Assembly (NCBI RefSeq): GCF_900117445.1
Contig: NZ_FPEJ01000005.1
Coordinates: 372,001-436,000 of the forward strand
Direction of reading: 5' to 3'
DNA from: Hyphomicrobium sp. NDB2Meth4
GTDB taxonomy: Bacteria; Pseudomonadota; Alphaproteobacteria; Rhizobiales; Hyphomicrobiaceae
Length of the DNA stretch: 64,000 bases
Of this stretch, positions 1 to 8,928 are shown piece after piece. A program made the translations under genes and the position numbers. Every line of letters begins with the position of its first letter. The stretch's first letter is position 1. The notes below the pieces were generated by a model. It was given only the letters and a program-made list of their open reading frames with translations. It made no database searches and was not told the DNA's origin.

Positions 1-868
1 ACAAAGCCGACCCCGTCTTCACAGCCTTCGCGACCGCTTCGATGTCGCGCGATTCCGGATAGATGTAGAGCGTCGCCGGCTTCTCCTTCAGCATCCCGAC
101 AATCCGCGAAGCATCCGCCGGCGACCAGCTCGTGCAGCCGCTGCTCCGCCCGTCGGAATAGTTCTCGATCGTACCCAGCGGCACGAAGCCTTTGGTGTCC
201 GCGTAGGGGCTGTCCGGCTTTTTGCTCAGGCACGCCTTTCGCAGCAGCACGGCCGCGTGTCCACCGATCTCGCGCTTTCGTGCATTGGCCGTCTCGCCTT
301 CTCCATCGAACTGCACGAACGAGCGCATCAGCGGCGCCTGCTGTCCGCCGGGCCGGCGGTAATAGCCCTTGAATGACGTGGTCTGCTCGCTCGTCACATA
401 AGCGCCGCCCGCCGTCAGGCTGGAACTCATGGCATTGCCGAAATTGCGCGCGCAGACCTTGCCGTTGGAAAAGTCCACAATGCCCAGCAGACGACGCCCG
501 CCACCGTGGCCCGCGGAAATCGCCTCGAACGACCGCTTTGCTTCGCAGATGATATAGAACCGCCGCCCCAGTTGCCCGTTGCTCAACTTGCTCGGGCGCG
601 TCGCGTCCATGGCGAAGTAGCAGGGGTTGCTCGCCGTCCCCGCACGCGTCTTCCGCAGATAGAGCGCGCGCGCACGCTCCAGCACCACGGGAGCGATCTG
701 CCCGTCATTGTAGCCAACGTGGGCACGCAACCAAGCGGGTACACCTGTCAGCGGGTCGGCCGCAAAACAACTACCCGACCAGACGAGCGCCGCGGCAGCC
801 ATGATCAGTCCGCCAGCGATGCGATCGAGATGGCGCGTTCGTGACGGCAAGAGCGAAATTCCCCTCAC
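1..868 (-). CDS. Exported murein L,D-transpeptidase of the YkuD_2 type (partial, C-terminus beyond window)
   Basis: Reading the minus strand from GTG at 868 gives 289 codons that stay open to the window edge, so the 3' end is missing. AGAGG lies six bases before this GTG; the ATG at 802 would leave the signal peptide without its basic n-region. Residues 1-36 look like a Sec signal (Arg-rich start, then a Gly/Ala/Leu core ending SCFA). Near residues 204 and 241-246 there is a GGH and a RSSGCT motif, the His and Ser-x-Cys pattern of YkuD_2-type L,D-transpeptidases, which cross-link peptidoglycan in the periplasm through the cysteine. The family call rests on this motif and the overall look of the protein; the substrate is not visible. 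Confidence 0.72.
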   Translation of the reverse strand, partial: MRGISLLPSRTRHLDRIAGGLIMAAAALVWSGSCFAADPLTGVPAWLRAHVGYNDGQIAPVVLERARALYLRKTRAGTASNPCYFAMDATRPSKLSNGQLGRRFYIICEAKRSFEAISAGHGGGRRLLGIVDFSNGKVCARNFGNAMSSSLTAGGAYVTSEQTTSFKGYYRRPGGQQAPLMRSFVQFDGEGETANARKREIGGHAAVLLRKACLSKKPDSPYADTKGFVPLGTIENYSDGRSSGCTSWSPADASRIVGMLKEKPATLYIYPESRDIEAVAKAVKTGSAL

Positions 869-993
869 GAGTTTCCTCTATGAACCAATTGCGCGTGCTT
901 TGGCCCAGTGATCCCGCGCACTTGGGCGCCTCATTATGGCATCGAAATGATGACACCCGAACCCCATACCGCCGGGTCATTGTGACACCTCGA

Positions 994-1683
994 TCAGCAC
1001 GCGCCGTTCATCGTCGCCCGCCACCGCGCCAGCAGCTTTGCGCGCGACCCCGGATACCGTTGTGCGGAAATTTCCGCGCGGCGCACGCGGTCGGTGCGGA
1101 AGTGGCGAAAATCATCACGCATTTCGCACCACGCGATGACGATCCGCGACATCTCGAAATATCCCAGCGCCAACGGCCAGATGACACGCGTCGTCGCCCT
1201 GCCCTTCTCGTCGCTGTAGGCAATCTCGACCTTGCGACAATTGCGGATGGCAGCGCGCAGCGAAGCCACATCGATCGTCTCGTCCGGCAATTCCAGAGGC
1301 CACCGCGGCGCATCGACAGCCGGCTCGAACAGCACCGGCTTCAAGTGCACCGGCAGCATCTGGCCGATCTTGGCAACGACATCGGCCGCCGCCCGCGCCA
1401 GCGAGGCATCGCCTCGCGCTTCCACCCAGCGCAGCCCGACGAGCATCGCTTCGATCTCGTCGGCGTTGAACATGAGTGGTGGCAGATCGTAGCCGTCGCC
1501 GAGAACGTAGCCGATGCCGGCTTCGCCGCGGATTGGCACACCCTCGTCAATCAGTCCGGCGATGTCGCGATAGACGGTGCGCTGACACACCTCCAGCTCG
1601 TCCGCGATGACGCTCGCCGTCACCGGCCTGCGGTGACGTCGCAATATCTGCAGCAATCGAAGGAGTCGGTCTGCGCGCGCCAT
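994..1683 (-). CDS. YafY-type transcriptional regulator with HTH and WYL domains
   Basis: 229 residues. Residues about 5-60 form an HTH_11-type winged helix (RLLRLLQILRRHR...VCQRTVYRDIAGL), typical of the DeoR/YafY group. The C-terminal half (about 135-225) has the features of a WYL ligand-binding domain, including IAYSDEKGRATTRVIWPLAL and the FRTDRV tail. Such proteins bind DNA as dimers and respond to small ligands. The gene is divergent from a glutathione transferase gene, and a palindrome fills the space between them, so it probably controls itself and that gene. The ligand is unknown. Confidence 0.9.
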   Translation of the reverse strand: MARADRLLRLLQILRRHRRPVTASVIADELEVCQRTVYRDIAGLIDEGVPIRGEAGIGYVLGDGYDLPPLMFNADEIEAMLVGLRWVEARGDASLARAAADVVAKIGQMLPVHLKPVLFEPAVDAPRWPLELPDETIDVASLRAAIRNCRKVEIAYSDEKGRATTRVIWPLALGYFEMSRIVIAWCEMRDDFRHFRTDRVRRAEISAQRYPGSRAKLLARWRATMNGAC

Positions 1684-1689
1684 GGATGA

Positions 1690-1737
1690 CTACTGCCAGA
1701 ACACTACTGACCATTGTTGTCAGTAGCATGTCAGTAC
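1690..1737. promoter_or_regulatory. Palindromic operator cluster between the WYL regulator and the GST gene
   Basis: CTACTGAC (1704-1711) and GTCAGTAG (1719-1726) form a perfect 8-bp inverted repeat with a 7-base spacer. A partial copy CTACTGCC lies at 1690-1697 and another half-site GTCAGTAC at 1730-1737, so four half-sites sit within 48 bases. The cluster lies just upstream of the regulator start (1683) and about 35 bases before the GST start (1771). Calling it the binding site of the YafY-type regulator is an inference from this position. Confidence 0.65.
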
Positions 1738-1770
1738 GGTCTGCGGCAGCAAAACTCAAACAGGTGCCCG

Positions 1771-2496
1771 ATGATCACATTGTATGCCTTTGGCCCCAAT
1801 TTCGGACTGCCTGACTCCAGCCCCTTCGTCACCAAGGCCGACGTGCTGCTGAAAATGTCAGGCCTGCCCTACCGCGTCGACACCACCGGTTTCCGCAAGG
1901 CGCCCAAGGGCAAGCTCCCCTACATCGAGGATGATGGCCTCATCGTCGCCGACTCGACCTTCATCCGGCTCCATCTGCAGCGCCGCTATGCAACGGATTT
2001 CGACGTCGGCCTCACCCCCGCGCAGCGCGCCACCGCCTGGGCGTTCGAGAAAATGTGCGAAGAGCACCTCTACTTCGCGCTGGTGCACGCCCGCTGGATG
2101 ATCGACGAGAATTTCGACATCGGCCCGCGCCATTTCTTCGACACCGCGCCCGCTCCCCTGCGGCCGCTCATCTGTGCCCTGGTCCGCCGCGAGGTTCGCC
2201 GCAACCTGAAGGGCCATGGCATCGGCCGGCACACCGAAGACGAGATCTGCCAGCTCGCCGTCCGCGACCTCGGGGCCATCGCCGACTTCCTCGGCGACAA
2301 GCCCTATCTGATGGGCCCGCGGCCGTGCGGCGCCGACGCGACCATTTTTGCCTTCGTTGCCGCCGCTCTGGCCCCCTGCTTCAAGACCCCGATCCGTATT
2401 GCCGCCGAGTTGCAGGACAACCTCGTCGCCTACCGCGACCGCATGATGCAGGAGTATTATCCAGCCCTGGCAGCGGGGACTGCAAAGGCCGCCTGA
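1771..2496 (+). CDS. Glutathione S-transferase family protein (metaxin/Tom37-like N-domain)
   Basis: 241 residues from ATG 1771. An in-frame start at 1714 exists but lies inside the palindromic operator, so the downstream ATG is preferred. The N-terminal thioredoxin-like part ([19 protein letters not shown], then [10 protein letters not shown] and ADSTFI) fits the GST_N_4/metaxin-like group, which often lacks the classical catalytic Tyr/Ser/Cys; the rest is a helical GST C-domain. The KLPYI and ADST segments correspond to the glutathione-binding region. It is divergently placed from a WYL regulator that probably controls it. The substrate is unknown; detoxification or stress response is a reasonable guess. 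Confidence 0.85.
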   Translation: MITLYAFGPNFGLPDSSPFVTKADVLLKMSGLPYRVDTTGFRKAPKGKLPYIEDDGLIVADSTFIRLHLQRRYATDFDVGLTPAQRATAWAFEKMCEEHLYFALVHARWMIDENFDIGPRHFFDTAPAPLRPLICALVRREVRRNLKGHGIGRHTEDEICQLAVRDLGAIADFLGDKPYLMGPRPCGADATIFAFVAAALAPCFKTPIRIAAELQDNLVAYRDRMMQEYYPALAAGTAKAA

Positions 2497-2660
2497 CCGC
2501 CAGCGAGCCCGGCAAGCGCGACAGTTGCGGCGCTTTCGCCGGGCCCCGCCCGACATTATCTATGGGGGCACGTATCCACGGGCGCGCCCCCGCCCGCCCG
2601 TCCATTTTCCCTGGTTCCCGGCAATTGCTGCCCTTCTCGGCGTCGGTTAGACAAGTCTCC

Positions 2661-5630
2661 ATGGCCAAACCCCCTAAGACGCCCGCCGCCCCGTCGTTGA
2701 TGAAAACCATCCACGTCCGCGGCGCGCGCGAGCACAATCTCAAGAACGTCGACCTCGAGATCCCGCGCGACGCCCTCGTCGTGTTCACGGGCCTGTCCGG
2801 CTCGGGCAAATCCTCGCTCGCCTTCGACACCATCTATGCCGAGGGCCAGCGTCGTTACGTCGAAAGCCTCTCCGCCTACGCCCGCCAGTTCCTCGAGATG
2901 ATGCAGAAGCCGGACGTCGACCACATCGACGGCCTGTCGCCCGCCATCTCCATCGAGCAGAAGACGACCTCCAAGAACCCGCGCTCCACGGTCGGCACCG
3001 TCACCGAAATCTACGACTACCTGCGCCTGCTGTTCGCGCGCGTCGGCGTGCCCTATTCGCCCGCCACCGGCCTCCCCATCGAAAGCCAGACCGTCTCGCA
3101 GATGGTCGATCGCGTGCTCGGCCTGCCCGAAGGCACGCGCATCTACCTGATGGCGCCCATCGCCCGCGGCCGCAAAGGCGAGTTCAAGAAGGAACTCGCC
3201 GAGCTGCAGAAGAAGGGCTTCCAGCGCGTCAAGGTCAACGGCACCTTCTACGAGATCGACGAGGCGCCCAAGCTCGACAAGAAGTTCAAGCACGACATCG
3301 AGGTCGTCATCGACCGCCTCGTCGTGCGCGCCGACATTGCCAAGCGCCTCGCCGACAGTTTCGAAACCGCCCTCAACCTCGTCGAGGAGCAGGTCGCCGT
3401 CGTCGAGTTCGCCGACAAGCCGCTGCCCGATTCCGAAACCAAAGGCGCCAACAAGTCGAAGAACGAGACGCACGAGCGCGTCATCTTCTCCGCCCGCTTC
3501 GCCTGCCCCGTCTCAGGCTTCACCATCGACGAGATCGAGCCGCGCCTCTTCTCGTTCAACGCCCCCGCCGGCGCCTGCCCCACCTGCGACGGCCTCGGCA
3601 CCGAACTGCAGTTCGAGCCCGACCTCGTCGTGCCCAACGCCGACCTGTCGCTCGCCGACGGTGCCATCGTCCCGTGGGCCAAGACCGGCGCCTCCTCGCC
3701 CTACTACGAGCAGACGCTCGAAAGCCTCACCAAGCACTTCGACGTGTCGATGGACACGCCCTGGAACAAGCTGCCCAAGCACGTGCAGCTGGCGCTTCTC
3801 TACGGCACCGGCGAGGACGAGATCACCTTCACCTATTTCGACGGCACCCGTAACTACAAGACCGTAAAAGCCTTCGAAGGCGTCATCGGCAACATCGAGC
3901 GCCGCTGGCGCGAAACCGATTCCGACTGGGTGCGCGAAGAACTCGAGCGCTACCAGGGCTCGCACCCGTGCGAAGCCTGCGGCGGCTATCGCCTCAAGCC
4001 GCAAGCGCTCGCCGTCAAGGTCAACGGCCGCCACATCGGCGAAGTCACCGACATGTCGATCAAGGCGGCCAACCAGTGGTTCGCCGAGCTGCCCAAGACG
4101 CTCACCAAGCAGCAGAACGAAATCGCCACGCGCATCCTCAAGGAGATCCGCGAGCGCCTGCAGTTCCTCAACGACGTCGGCCTCGAATATCTGACCCTGT
4201 CGCGCTCGTCCGGCACCCTGTCGGGCGGCGAAAGCCAGCGCATCCGCCTCGCCTCGCAAATCGGCTCCGGCCTCACCGGCGTGCTCTACGTCCTCGACGA
4301 GCCGTCCATCGGCCTGCACCAGCGCGACAACGACCGCCTGCTCGGCACGCTCAAGCACCTGCGCGACATCGGCAACACCGTCATCGTCGTCGAGCACGAC
4401 GAGGACGCCATCATGCAGGCCGACCACGTCGTCGACATCGGCCCCGGCGCCGGCATCCACGGCGGCGAGGTGATCGCCCAGGGCACGCCCGCCGAGATCA
4501 TGGCCAACCCCAAGAGCCTCACCGGGCAATACCTCTCCGGCGAGCGCCAGGTGCCGCTGCCCAAGCAGCGCCGCCAGCCGCAGAAGGGCCGCTTCCTGCG
4601 CGTCGTCGGCGCCACCGAGAACAACCTGCAGGACGTCACCGCCGACATCCCGCTCGGCCTTCTCACCTGCGTCACCGGCGTATCGGGCTCGGGCAAATCC
4701 TCGCTCATCATCGACACGCTGTTCGCCGCCGCCGCCCGCAAGCTGAACGGCGCGCGCATCCACGCCGGCGCCCACAAGCGCATCGAGGGCCTCGAACATC
4801 TCGACAAGGTCATCGACATCGACCAGTCGCCCATCGGCCGCACGCCGCGCTCCAACCCCGCGACCTACACCGGCGCCTTCACGCCCATCCGCGACTGGTT
4901 CGCGGGCCTGCCCGAAGCCAAGGCGCGCGGCTACGGCCCTGGCCGCTTCTCCTTCAACGTCAAGGGCGGCCGCTGCGAAGCCTGCCAGGGCGACGGCGTC
5001 ATCAAGATCGAGATGCACTTCCTGCCCGACGTCTACGTCACCTGCGACGTCTGCAAGGGCAAGCGCTACAACCGCGAGACGCTGGAGATCACCTACCGCG
5101 AGAAGTCCATCGCCGACGTGCTCGACATGACCGTCGAGGAAGGCGCCAAGTTCTTCTCCGCCGTGCCCTCCATTCGCGACAAGATGGAAACGCTCGCCCG
5201 CGTCGGCCTCGGCTACATCAAGATTGGCCAGCAGGCGACGACGCTGTCGGGCGGCGAAGCCCAGCGCATCAAGCTGTCGAAGGAGTTGTCACGCCGCGCC
5301 ACCGGCCGCACGCTCTACATCTTGGATGAGCCGACCACGGGCCTGCACTTTCACGACGTGGCGAAGCTCTTGGAGGTGCTGCACGAGCTGGCCGACGCCG
5401 GCAACACCGTCGTCGTCATCGAGCACAATCTGGAAGTGATCAAGACCGCCGACTGGATCATCGACATGGGCCCCGAAGGCGGCGACGGCGGCGGCCGTGT
5501 CGTAGCCGAAGGCACCCCCGAAACCATCGCGGCCACGAAGGCCAGCCACACCGGGCATTACCTGAAGCCCGTCATGTCCCGCACGGCTCCGACCCCAGCC
5601 AAGAAACCCCGCAAACAAGCCGCGGAGTAA
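2661..5630 (+). CDS. uvrA: Excinuclease ABC subunit A (UvrA)
   Basis: 989 residues from ATG 2661, slightly longer than the usual 940-960. UvrA is the damage-sensing ATPase of nucleotide excision repair and loads UvrB onto lesions. Walker A motifs are at about residues 44-52 (GLSGSGKSS) and again in the C-terminal half (GVSGSGKSS). Both ABC signature loops (LSGGES, LSGGEA) and the CxxC zinc modules ([32 protein letters not shown]) are present. The last about 18 residues form a Lys/Pro/Ala tail. The DNA for this tail is repeated almost exactly about 685 bases downstream, after the toxin gene. I see no convincing GTTC-N7-GTTC SOS box upstream. Confidence 0.98.
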   Translation: MAKPPKTPAAPSLMKTIHVRGAREHNLKNVDLEIPRDALVVFTGLSGSGKSSLAFDTIYAEGQRRYVESLSAYARQFLEMMQKPDVDHIDGLSPAISIEQKTTSKNPRSTVGTVTEIYDYLRLLFARVGVPYSPATGLPIESQTVSQMVDRVLGLPEGTRIYLMAPIARGRKGEFKKELAELQKKGFQRVKVNGTFYEIDEAPKLDKKFKHDIEVVIDRLVVRADIAKRLADSFETALNLVEEQVAVVEFADKPLPDSETKGANKSKNETHERVIFSARFACPVSGFTIDEIEPRLFSFNAPAGACPTCDGLGTELQFEPDLVVPNADLSLADGAIVPWAKTGASSPYYEQTLESLTKHFDVSMDTPWNKLPKHVQLALLYGTGEDEITFTYFDGTRNYKTVKAFEGVIGNIERRWRETDSDWVREELERYQGSHPCEACGGYRLKPQALAVKVNGRHIGEVTDMSIKAANQWFAELPKTLTKQQNEIATRILKEIRERLQFLNDVGLEYLTLSRSSGTLSGGESQRIRLASQIGSGLTGVLYVLDEPSIGLHQRDNDRLLGTLKHLRDIGNTVIVVEHDEDAIMQADHVVDIGPGAGIHGGEVIAQGTPAEIMANPKSLTGQYLSGERQVPLPKQRRQPQKGRFLRVVGATENNLQDVTADIPLGLLTCVTGVSGSGKSSLIIDTLFAAAARKLNGARIHAGAHKRIEGLEHLDKVIDIDQSPIGRTPRSNPATYTGAFTPIRDWFAGLPEAKARGYGPGRFSFNVKGGRCEACQGDGVIKIEMHFLPDVYVTCDVCKGKRYNRETLEITYREKSIADVLDMTVEEGAKFFSAVPSIRDKMETLARVGLGYIKIGQQATTLSGGEAQRIKLSKELSRRATGRTLYILDEPTTGLHFHDVAKLLEVLHELADAGNTVVVIEHNLEVIKTADWIIDMGPEGGDGGGRVVAEGTPETIAATKASHTGHYLKPVMSRTAPTPAKKPRKQAAE
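5581..5626 (+). repeat. Direct repeat, copy 1 (3' end of uvrA)
   Basis: These 46 bases encode the Lys/Pro/Ala-rich tail of UvrA and match 6266-6311 at 44 of 46 positions (mismatches at base 11 and base 16). The two copies bracket the toxin-antitoxin genes. This is what would be left if the module had entered at the end of uvrA with duplication, or if the uvrA tail had been duplicated by recombination. Confidence 0.88.
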
Positions 5631-5716
5631 GAGTTTTCGCTGGCGGGCAACGATGCTATTTTGGCACGATGAAGCTGATCGTTGGCCGCGCAGCCGGAAG
5701 ATAGCGAGGTTCGCCC

Positions 5717-5953
5717 ATGAGCCGCATCGAGCGCATCGCGCCTTTTATCGAAGCCCTGTCAGATGACGCCTTCGAGGACTTTCTCGCGGCTGCCTCCTAT
5801 GCTGCAAGCGATGACACGATCTACGCCACACTTCCCGACAGCGAGAAGGCCAAGATCGACGCCGCAATCGCCCGCCTCGATGCCGGCGCCGGCGTTCCGT
5901 ATGACGAGGTGAAAGCCCGCCTCGACGCAAAGCTAAAAGCAGCCGGCAAGTGA
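5717..5953 (+). CDS. Antitoxin of a type II toxin-antitoxin pair
   Basis: 78 residues, acidic N-terminal half (SDDAFEDF, SDDTIY) and a basic, Ala-rich helical C-terminus. The stop codon overlaps the GTG start of the next gene (GTGA at 5950-5953), the translational coupling typical of toxin-antitoxin operons. The neighbour is a ParE/RelE-type toxin, so this protein is probably the cognate neutralizing antitoxin and autorepressor. I do not recognise a specific DNA-binding fold with certainty, and the family name is open. Confidence 0.75.
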   Translation: MSRIERIAPFIEALSDDAFEDFLAAASYAASDDTIYATLPDSEKAKIDAAIARLDAGAGVPYDEVKARLDAKLKAAGK

Positions 5954-6237
5954 GGATCACGTTCGATCCGCGCGCTGCGGATGATCTCGCCGCCCAAATC
6001 GAATACCTCATCGACAACCAAGCGCTGCCCGCCGCCCTTCACCTCAAGGCGCGGTGCGATGCGTTCTTCGAGAAGTTCCTCACCCGCCATCCACGTGCCG
6101 GCAAGCACATCGCTGGCAAGGACATCTGGGAAACGTGGATCCCCGGCACCCGCCTCGTCGTCTGGTACCGCTTCACCAACGCCGAGCTACAAATCATCCG
6201 CATCTGGCACGGCGCCCAAGACCGCACGCAAGAATGA
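5950..6237 (+). CDS. ParE/RelE-superfamily toxin
   Basis: 95 residues starting at GTG 5950. The layout matches the RelE/ParE fold: ITFDPRAADDLAAQIEYL at the start, then a helical middle, and a C-terminal strand set TRLVVWYRFTNAELQIIRIWHGAQDR, where the I-R-I-W-H-G-A-Q-D-R end is characteristic. ParE-type members inhibit gyrase and RelE-type members cut mRNA on the ribosome; the ending resembles the ParE branch, but this cannot be settled by eye. It is coupled to the antitoxin by a GTGA overlap and followed at once by a repeat of the uvrA 3' end. Confidence 0.87.
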   Translation: MRITFDPRAADDLAAQIEYLIDNQALPAALHLKARCDAFFEKFLTRHPRAGKHIAGKDIWETWIPGTRLVVWYRFTNAELQIIRIWHGAQDRTQE

Positions 6238-6265
6238 CCGAGACCCACTCGCGGACATGCAGCGC

Positions 6266-6311
6266 GCACGGCTCCCACCCCCGCCAAGAAACCCCGCAAA
6301 CAAGCCGCGGA
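6266..6311 (+). repeat. Direct repeat, copy 2 (remnant of a uvrA 3' end)
   Basis: Near-identical (44/46) to the end of uvrA at 5581-5626. In the uvrA reading frame it still encodes [15 protein letters not shown] and then runs on open as far as a TGA at about 6376-6378. It therefore looks like a detached uvrA tail and not a gene of its own. Confidence 0.88.
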
Positions 6312-6656
6312 CAGTAGTCCAACAGAAAACTGCGAGAACCGCAGCTCACCCGGCCAACGAGCCAAATCCGCCGCATGATCAACGACGTACAAAACTAAGC
6401 GCCTCGGCAAAGCAACTCCACGAACCCACGACGGCGACCTCCACCCTCGGCACGCAACCCATACGAACCAACCCCGAAAACTAATCGACGAAGGCATCAG
6501 CCGACCCCTCGTAGCAGTTACAGGCATCTATCCAACAGCATCCACCCCTTAATCCGTGGACTCATATTTGCGGCGTCGACACCGGTAGGTTGCGACAACC
6601 CGTTGCGACATTTTCTAGGAAACGCTAGCGTCACCCCGCCAGGGGGAAACATCCAC
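6312..6656. other. Gene-free stretch after the toxin-antitoxin module
   Basis: No convincing reading frame, RNA or terminator is visible. The first about 65 bases continue the frame of the duplicated uvrA tail, and base composition then becomes more AT-rich toward the membrane-protein gene that starts at 6657. The stretch looks like the junction between chromosome and acquired DNA. Confidence 0.5.
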
Positions 6657-8081
6657 ATGCCAGTTTTCTTTTCCACGATTGCCCTTGTCATAACGATCGG
6701 CGCCCTTTTGGATCGAATCATTTCAATAGAATCAAAGAAAGCAATAGCCACCTACCTTCACAAAAAGGCAACGCACCAGTCATTTTCCGAACGACTTCAC
6801 GAAACCATCACTTCAATTAAGCCTTTGATATTCGACCGCATATTTTCCGCACGCGCCTTCAGCCTCAAATTCCTGTTTAGGTCGTCCATTCTTTCGATAA
6901 TCATATTCTTGTCAGTCATGGCGCTATACTCCCATGGGAGTACTGACTTTTTTGTCCGCCACAAACTTTGGACCGGTCCATTTGGCGCGGCCGCACTGGC
7001 ATTATCCGTGATACTAAATCTGGCAATTGACTATCTATCGTCGGCACAAACTGGGTTTTTCCTTGGTCTTGGCTCCAACACTAAGCGCGTTGGCGAGATC
7101 GCCATTATTTACGCTGCCGATCTCCTAGTAACAACAGCCCTATTTGTCATACTCTTCGCGTTCGTATTAGCTGTGACCGCGCCAATCTCAATGTTGGACG
7201 CACATCCAACAGAACTGGCCATCCAGCTGCCGCGACAAGACAAGAAGCGCTCCATCGACGACAAAGAGTGGGAGGCACTATTTAAACCAAACTTAGGTTT
7301 ATCGATTATGCCGCCCGAACTCCAATCGCAACTGACCGCCCCAAAATACGCGGGAATTGCCACGATAACAATGAAGGATGATATTCGTAGCGGCTACCAG
7401 GTCTATACGGCTATATTCGCCACTGACCCCCAGGACATAAAGGCCATTAAGAAGGCGATTGACTTCCTAGTAGCGCGATCCCGCTTGGTCTCCGGTCACA
7501 CTAAGGTCAACCACAACGAAGAACTGAAGTACGCTATTAAATTCTCGTTGCGGAATGTGGAGCTGGACGTGCCGTACCTTTATGCGGCGTCATATTTGTC
7601 TGCGAATGCCATCCAGACGCAGTTCTGGGGAGTGTTTAAGGGGCACATCATATCTGCCAGTTACGATCGACTCATAAAGGACTACGACGTTTACATTAGT
7701 GGACTAAGAGCCACCAATGGCCAAATAGAAGGTGTTTGTCTCGATTCTTCTCAGCCTAGAGCTTTGCAAAAACTCGATACCAGTTGCGCCAAATGGGTGG
7801 CGCTGGCAGATCCTCTGGATGGGCTACTTTTCACCGCCGGCGCCACGGCCATAGATACGAACGTAATACCATTATCTGCCTTTTTCATATCTAGCCTTTC
7901 GATGACCGTTGCGATCTATGCCGCGATATTTATTTTCATTTTGGGTCGCGCCAGCTGGTTGCTTTGGGTGAAGCTAGGAAGCAGCAGACTCGTGAACATC
8001 GACGATTACCCCTTTTCATTTGTTTCTGTTCCAACTGCAGTCGCCCTTGGCAGCGCGCTTGCTTTTCTTTGGGTTCGTTAA
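6657..8081 (+). CDS. Multi-pass membrane protein of unknown function, AT-richer than its surroundings
   Basis: 474 residues from ATG 6657. AGGGGG about ten bases upstream supports this start over the in-frame TTG at 6603. Hydrophobic segments lie at about residues 3-24, 74-93, 108-125 and 147-177, and two more near the C-terminus (around FFISSLSMTVAIYAAIFIFIL and the last 25 residues). Between them is a soluble loop of about 240 residues. I recognise no known domain. Codon use is clearly unlike the neighbours (many AT-ending codons, little antisense ORF shadowing), a sign of recent transfer. It could be part of a defence or stress module together with the adjacent toxin-antitoxin genes, but nothing in the sequence proves this. 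Confidence 0.85.
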   Translation: MPVFFSTIALVITIGALLDRIISIESKKAIATYLHKKATHQSFSERLHETITSIKPLIFDRIFSARAFSLKFLFRSSILSIIIFLSVMALYSHGSTDFFVRHKLWTGPFGAAALALSVILNLAIDYLSSAQTGFFLGLGSNTKRVGEIAIIYAADLLVTTALFVILFAFVLAVTAPISMLDAHPTELAIQLPRQDKKRSIDDKEWEALFKPNLGLSIMPPELQSQLTAPKYAGIATITMKDDIRSGYQVYTAIFATDPQDIKAIKKAIDFLVARSRLVSGHTKVNHNEELKYAIKFSLRNVELDVPYLYAASYLSANAIQTQFWGVFKGHIISASYDRLIKDYDVYISGLRATNGQIEGVCLDSSQPRALQKLDTSCAKWVALADPLDGLLFTAGATAIDTNVIPLSAFFISSLSMTVAIYAAIFIFILGRASWLLWVKLGSSRLVNIDDYPFSFVSVPTAVALGSALAFLWVR

Positions 8082-8146
8082 GGGAGGGTCACAGCTAGCC
8101 TCCATCGTAGCATTGGGCCCAGAATGCTGCTGACGTCCTTGCGTGG

Positions 8147-8166
8147 ATGGCCGCCTCTGCGGCCAT
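8147..8166. repeat. Extragenic palindrome (REP-like)
   Basis: ATGGCCGC and GCGGCCAT form a perfect 8-bp stem around a CTCT loop, in non-coding DNA. It has the look of the short dispersed palindromes found between genes in alphaproteobacteria. Only one copy is seen in this window, so its repetitive nature is inferred. Confidence 0.5.
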
Positions 8167-8272
8167 GACGCTTGGCGCTGATCGCCACCAGCTTCCGCTC
8201 AGCGACGAACCTCCGCGCGGCCAGCCAATCATCCACGCGCCCCAGACTTCTCCTCGCCTTCCCACAACGTCA

Positions 8273-8290
8273 TTCCCGCGCAGGCGGGAA
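8273..8290. repeat. Extragenic palindrome (REP-like)
   Basis: TTCCCGC, a 4-base centre and GCGGGAA make a near-perfect palindrome inside cgtcaTTCCCGCGCAGGCGGGAAcccac. I recall this arrangement as a common dispersed repeat in alphaproteobacterial genomes. It lies between the foreign-looking membrane protein gene and trhO. Confidence 0.6.
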
Positions 8291-8533
8291 CCCACGACGC
8301 GCTTCAGCATCGGGATCGCTGAAGCAGGCATGACATAGCCTGACAAGCTTCTGGATCGGGACCTGAACCTCAAAGGGCAACCAGGGCCGATCTTTTTGAG
8401 CGGCGCGATCCCGCGCCCTCCCCGCAACTAGCGATGCCGGCTAGCGCCGCAAGCAAATGGCGGATAGCCAAGGCGCGCACGACACACGATTCCGCAACTG
8501 TGCGCGCTCACCCTGGAGCCGTCGTCTCAAAGA

Positions 8534-8614
8534 CTAGAAGCTAACGACTCCCAACAGCATCAGCACGATGATCGCCACCACAGGCACACCCAACAACCAA
8601 AGAATAATCGGCAT
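8534..8614 (-). CDS. 26-residue single-span membrane protein
   Basis: From ATG 8614 the frame encodes [16 protein letters not shown] followed by [10 protein letters not shown] and a TAG stop at 8534-8536. Almost the whole chain is one hydrophobic span with a Gly-Val-Pro kink. GGAG lies about nine bases before the ATG. I recall very short proteins beginning [11 protein letters not shown] as common in Hyphomicrobiales. The longer in-frame reading upstream to 9010 has no protein character. Function is unknown; a small inner-membrane peptide or regulator of a membrane complex is possible. Confidence 0.75.
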   Translation of the reverse strand: MPIILWLLGVPVVAIIVLMLLGVVSF

Positions 8615-8928
8615 TTTTTTTGCTCCGCTTATTGATTTCGTCAGTACAACGACAGCGAAATCGGATTGTTCCAATGCGTAGCGGTAGACGCATGTTGGCG
8701 GCGAACACACCGAAAGACGTCGCGGCGAGGCTTTCATCGCCACCGGAAAGACGCGCGCGGCAACTTCTCCCCTCCCCGCTCCCGCATACTGCCCCATCCG
8801 CCCCGCAGAGGGGGCCGCGCCGCGGGGCTCAGCTGAACGCGGCTGATAAGCGCTCCGCCGGCAAGGCTGACTCGCGCGGTCCTCCCGCCGGGCTTCCAGT
8901 CGCCGCGCGCAGGCGATATGACAGCGCC
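8615..8928. other. Intergenic stretch between the membrane peptide and trhO
   Basis: Divergent spacer of about 310 bases with no supported gene. The plus-strand frame of trhO is open through part of it, but it shows no conserved residues before ATG 8929. It presumably holds the promoters of both flanking genes; none can be pointed out reliably. Confidence 0.45.

Larger units (their letters stand above)
8082..8533. other. Gene-free stretch with extragenic palindromes
   Basis: The reading frames here are short and show no protein-like features. The stretch holds the two palindromes at 8147-8166 and 8273-8290 and separates the AT-rich membrane protein gene from the conserved chromosome. No promoter or terminator can be called with confidence. 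Confidence 0.5.

Noticed and set aside
2600-2660. LexA-type SOS box at uvrA
   Set aside because: GGTTC occurs but no second GTTC at the required seven-base spacing.
3513-5018. Long open frame antisense to uvrA (about 500 codons)
   Set aside because: It is the usual GC-rich shadow of a strongly biased gene; composition is Ala/Gly/Asp/Val-rich with no domain, and uvrA on the other strand is certain.
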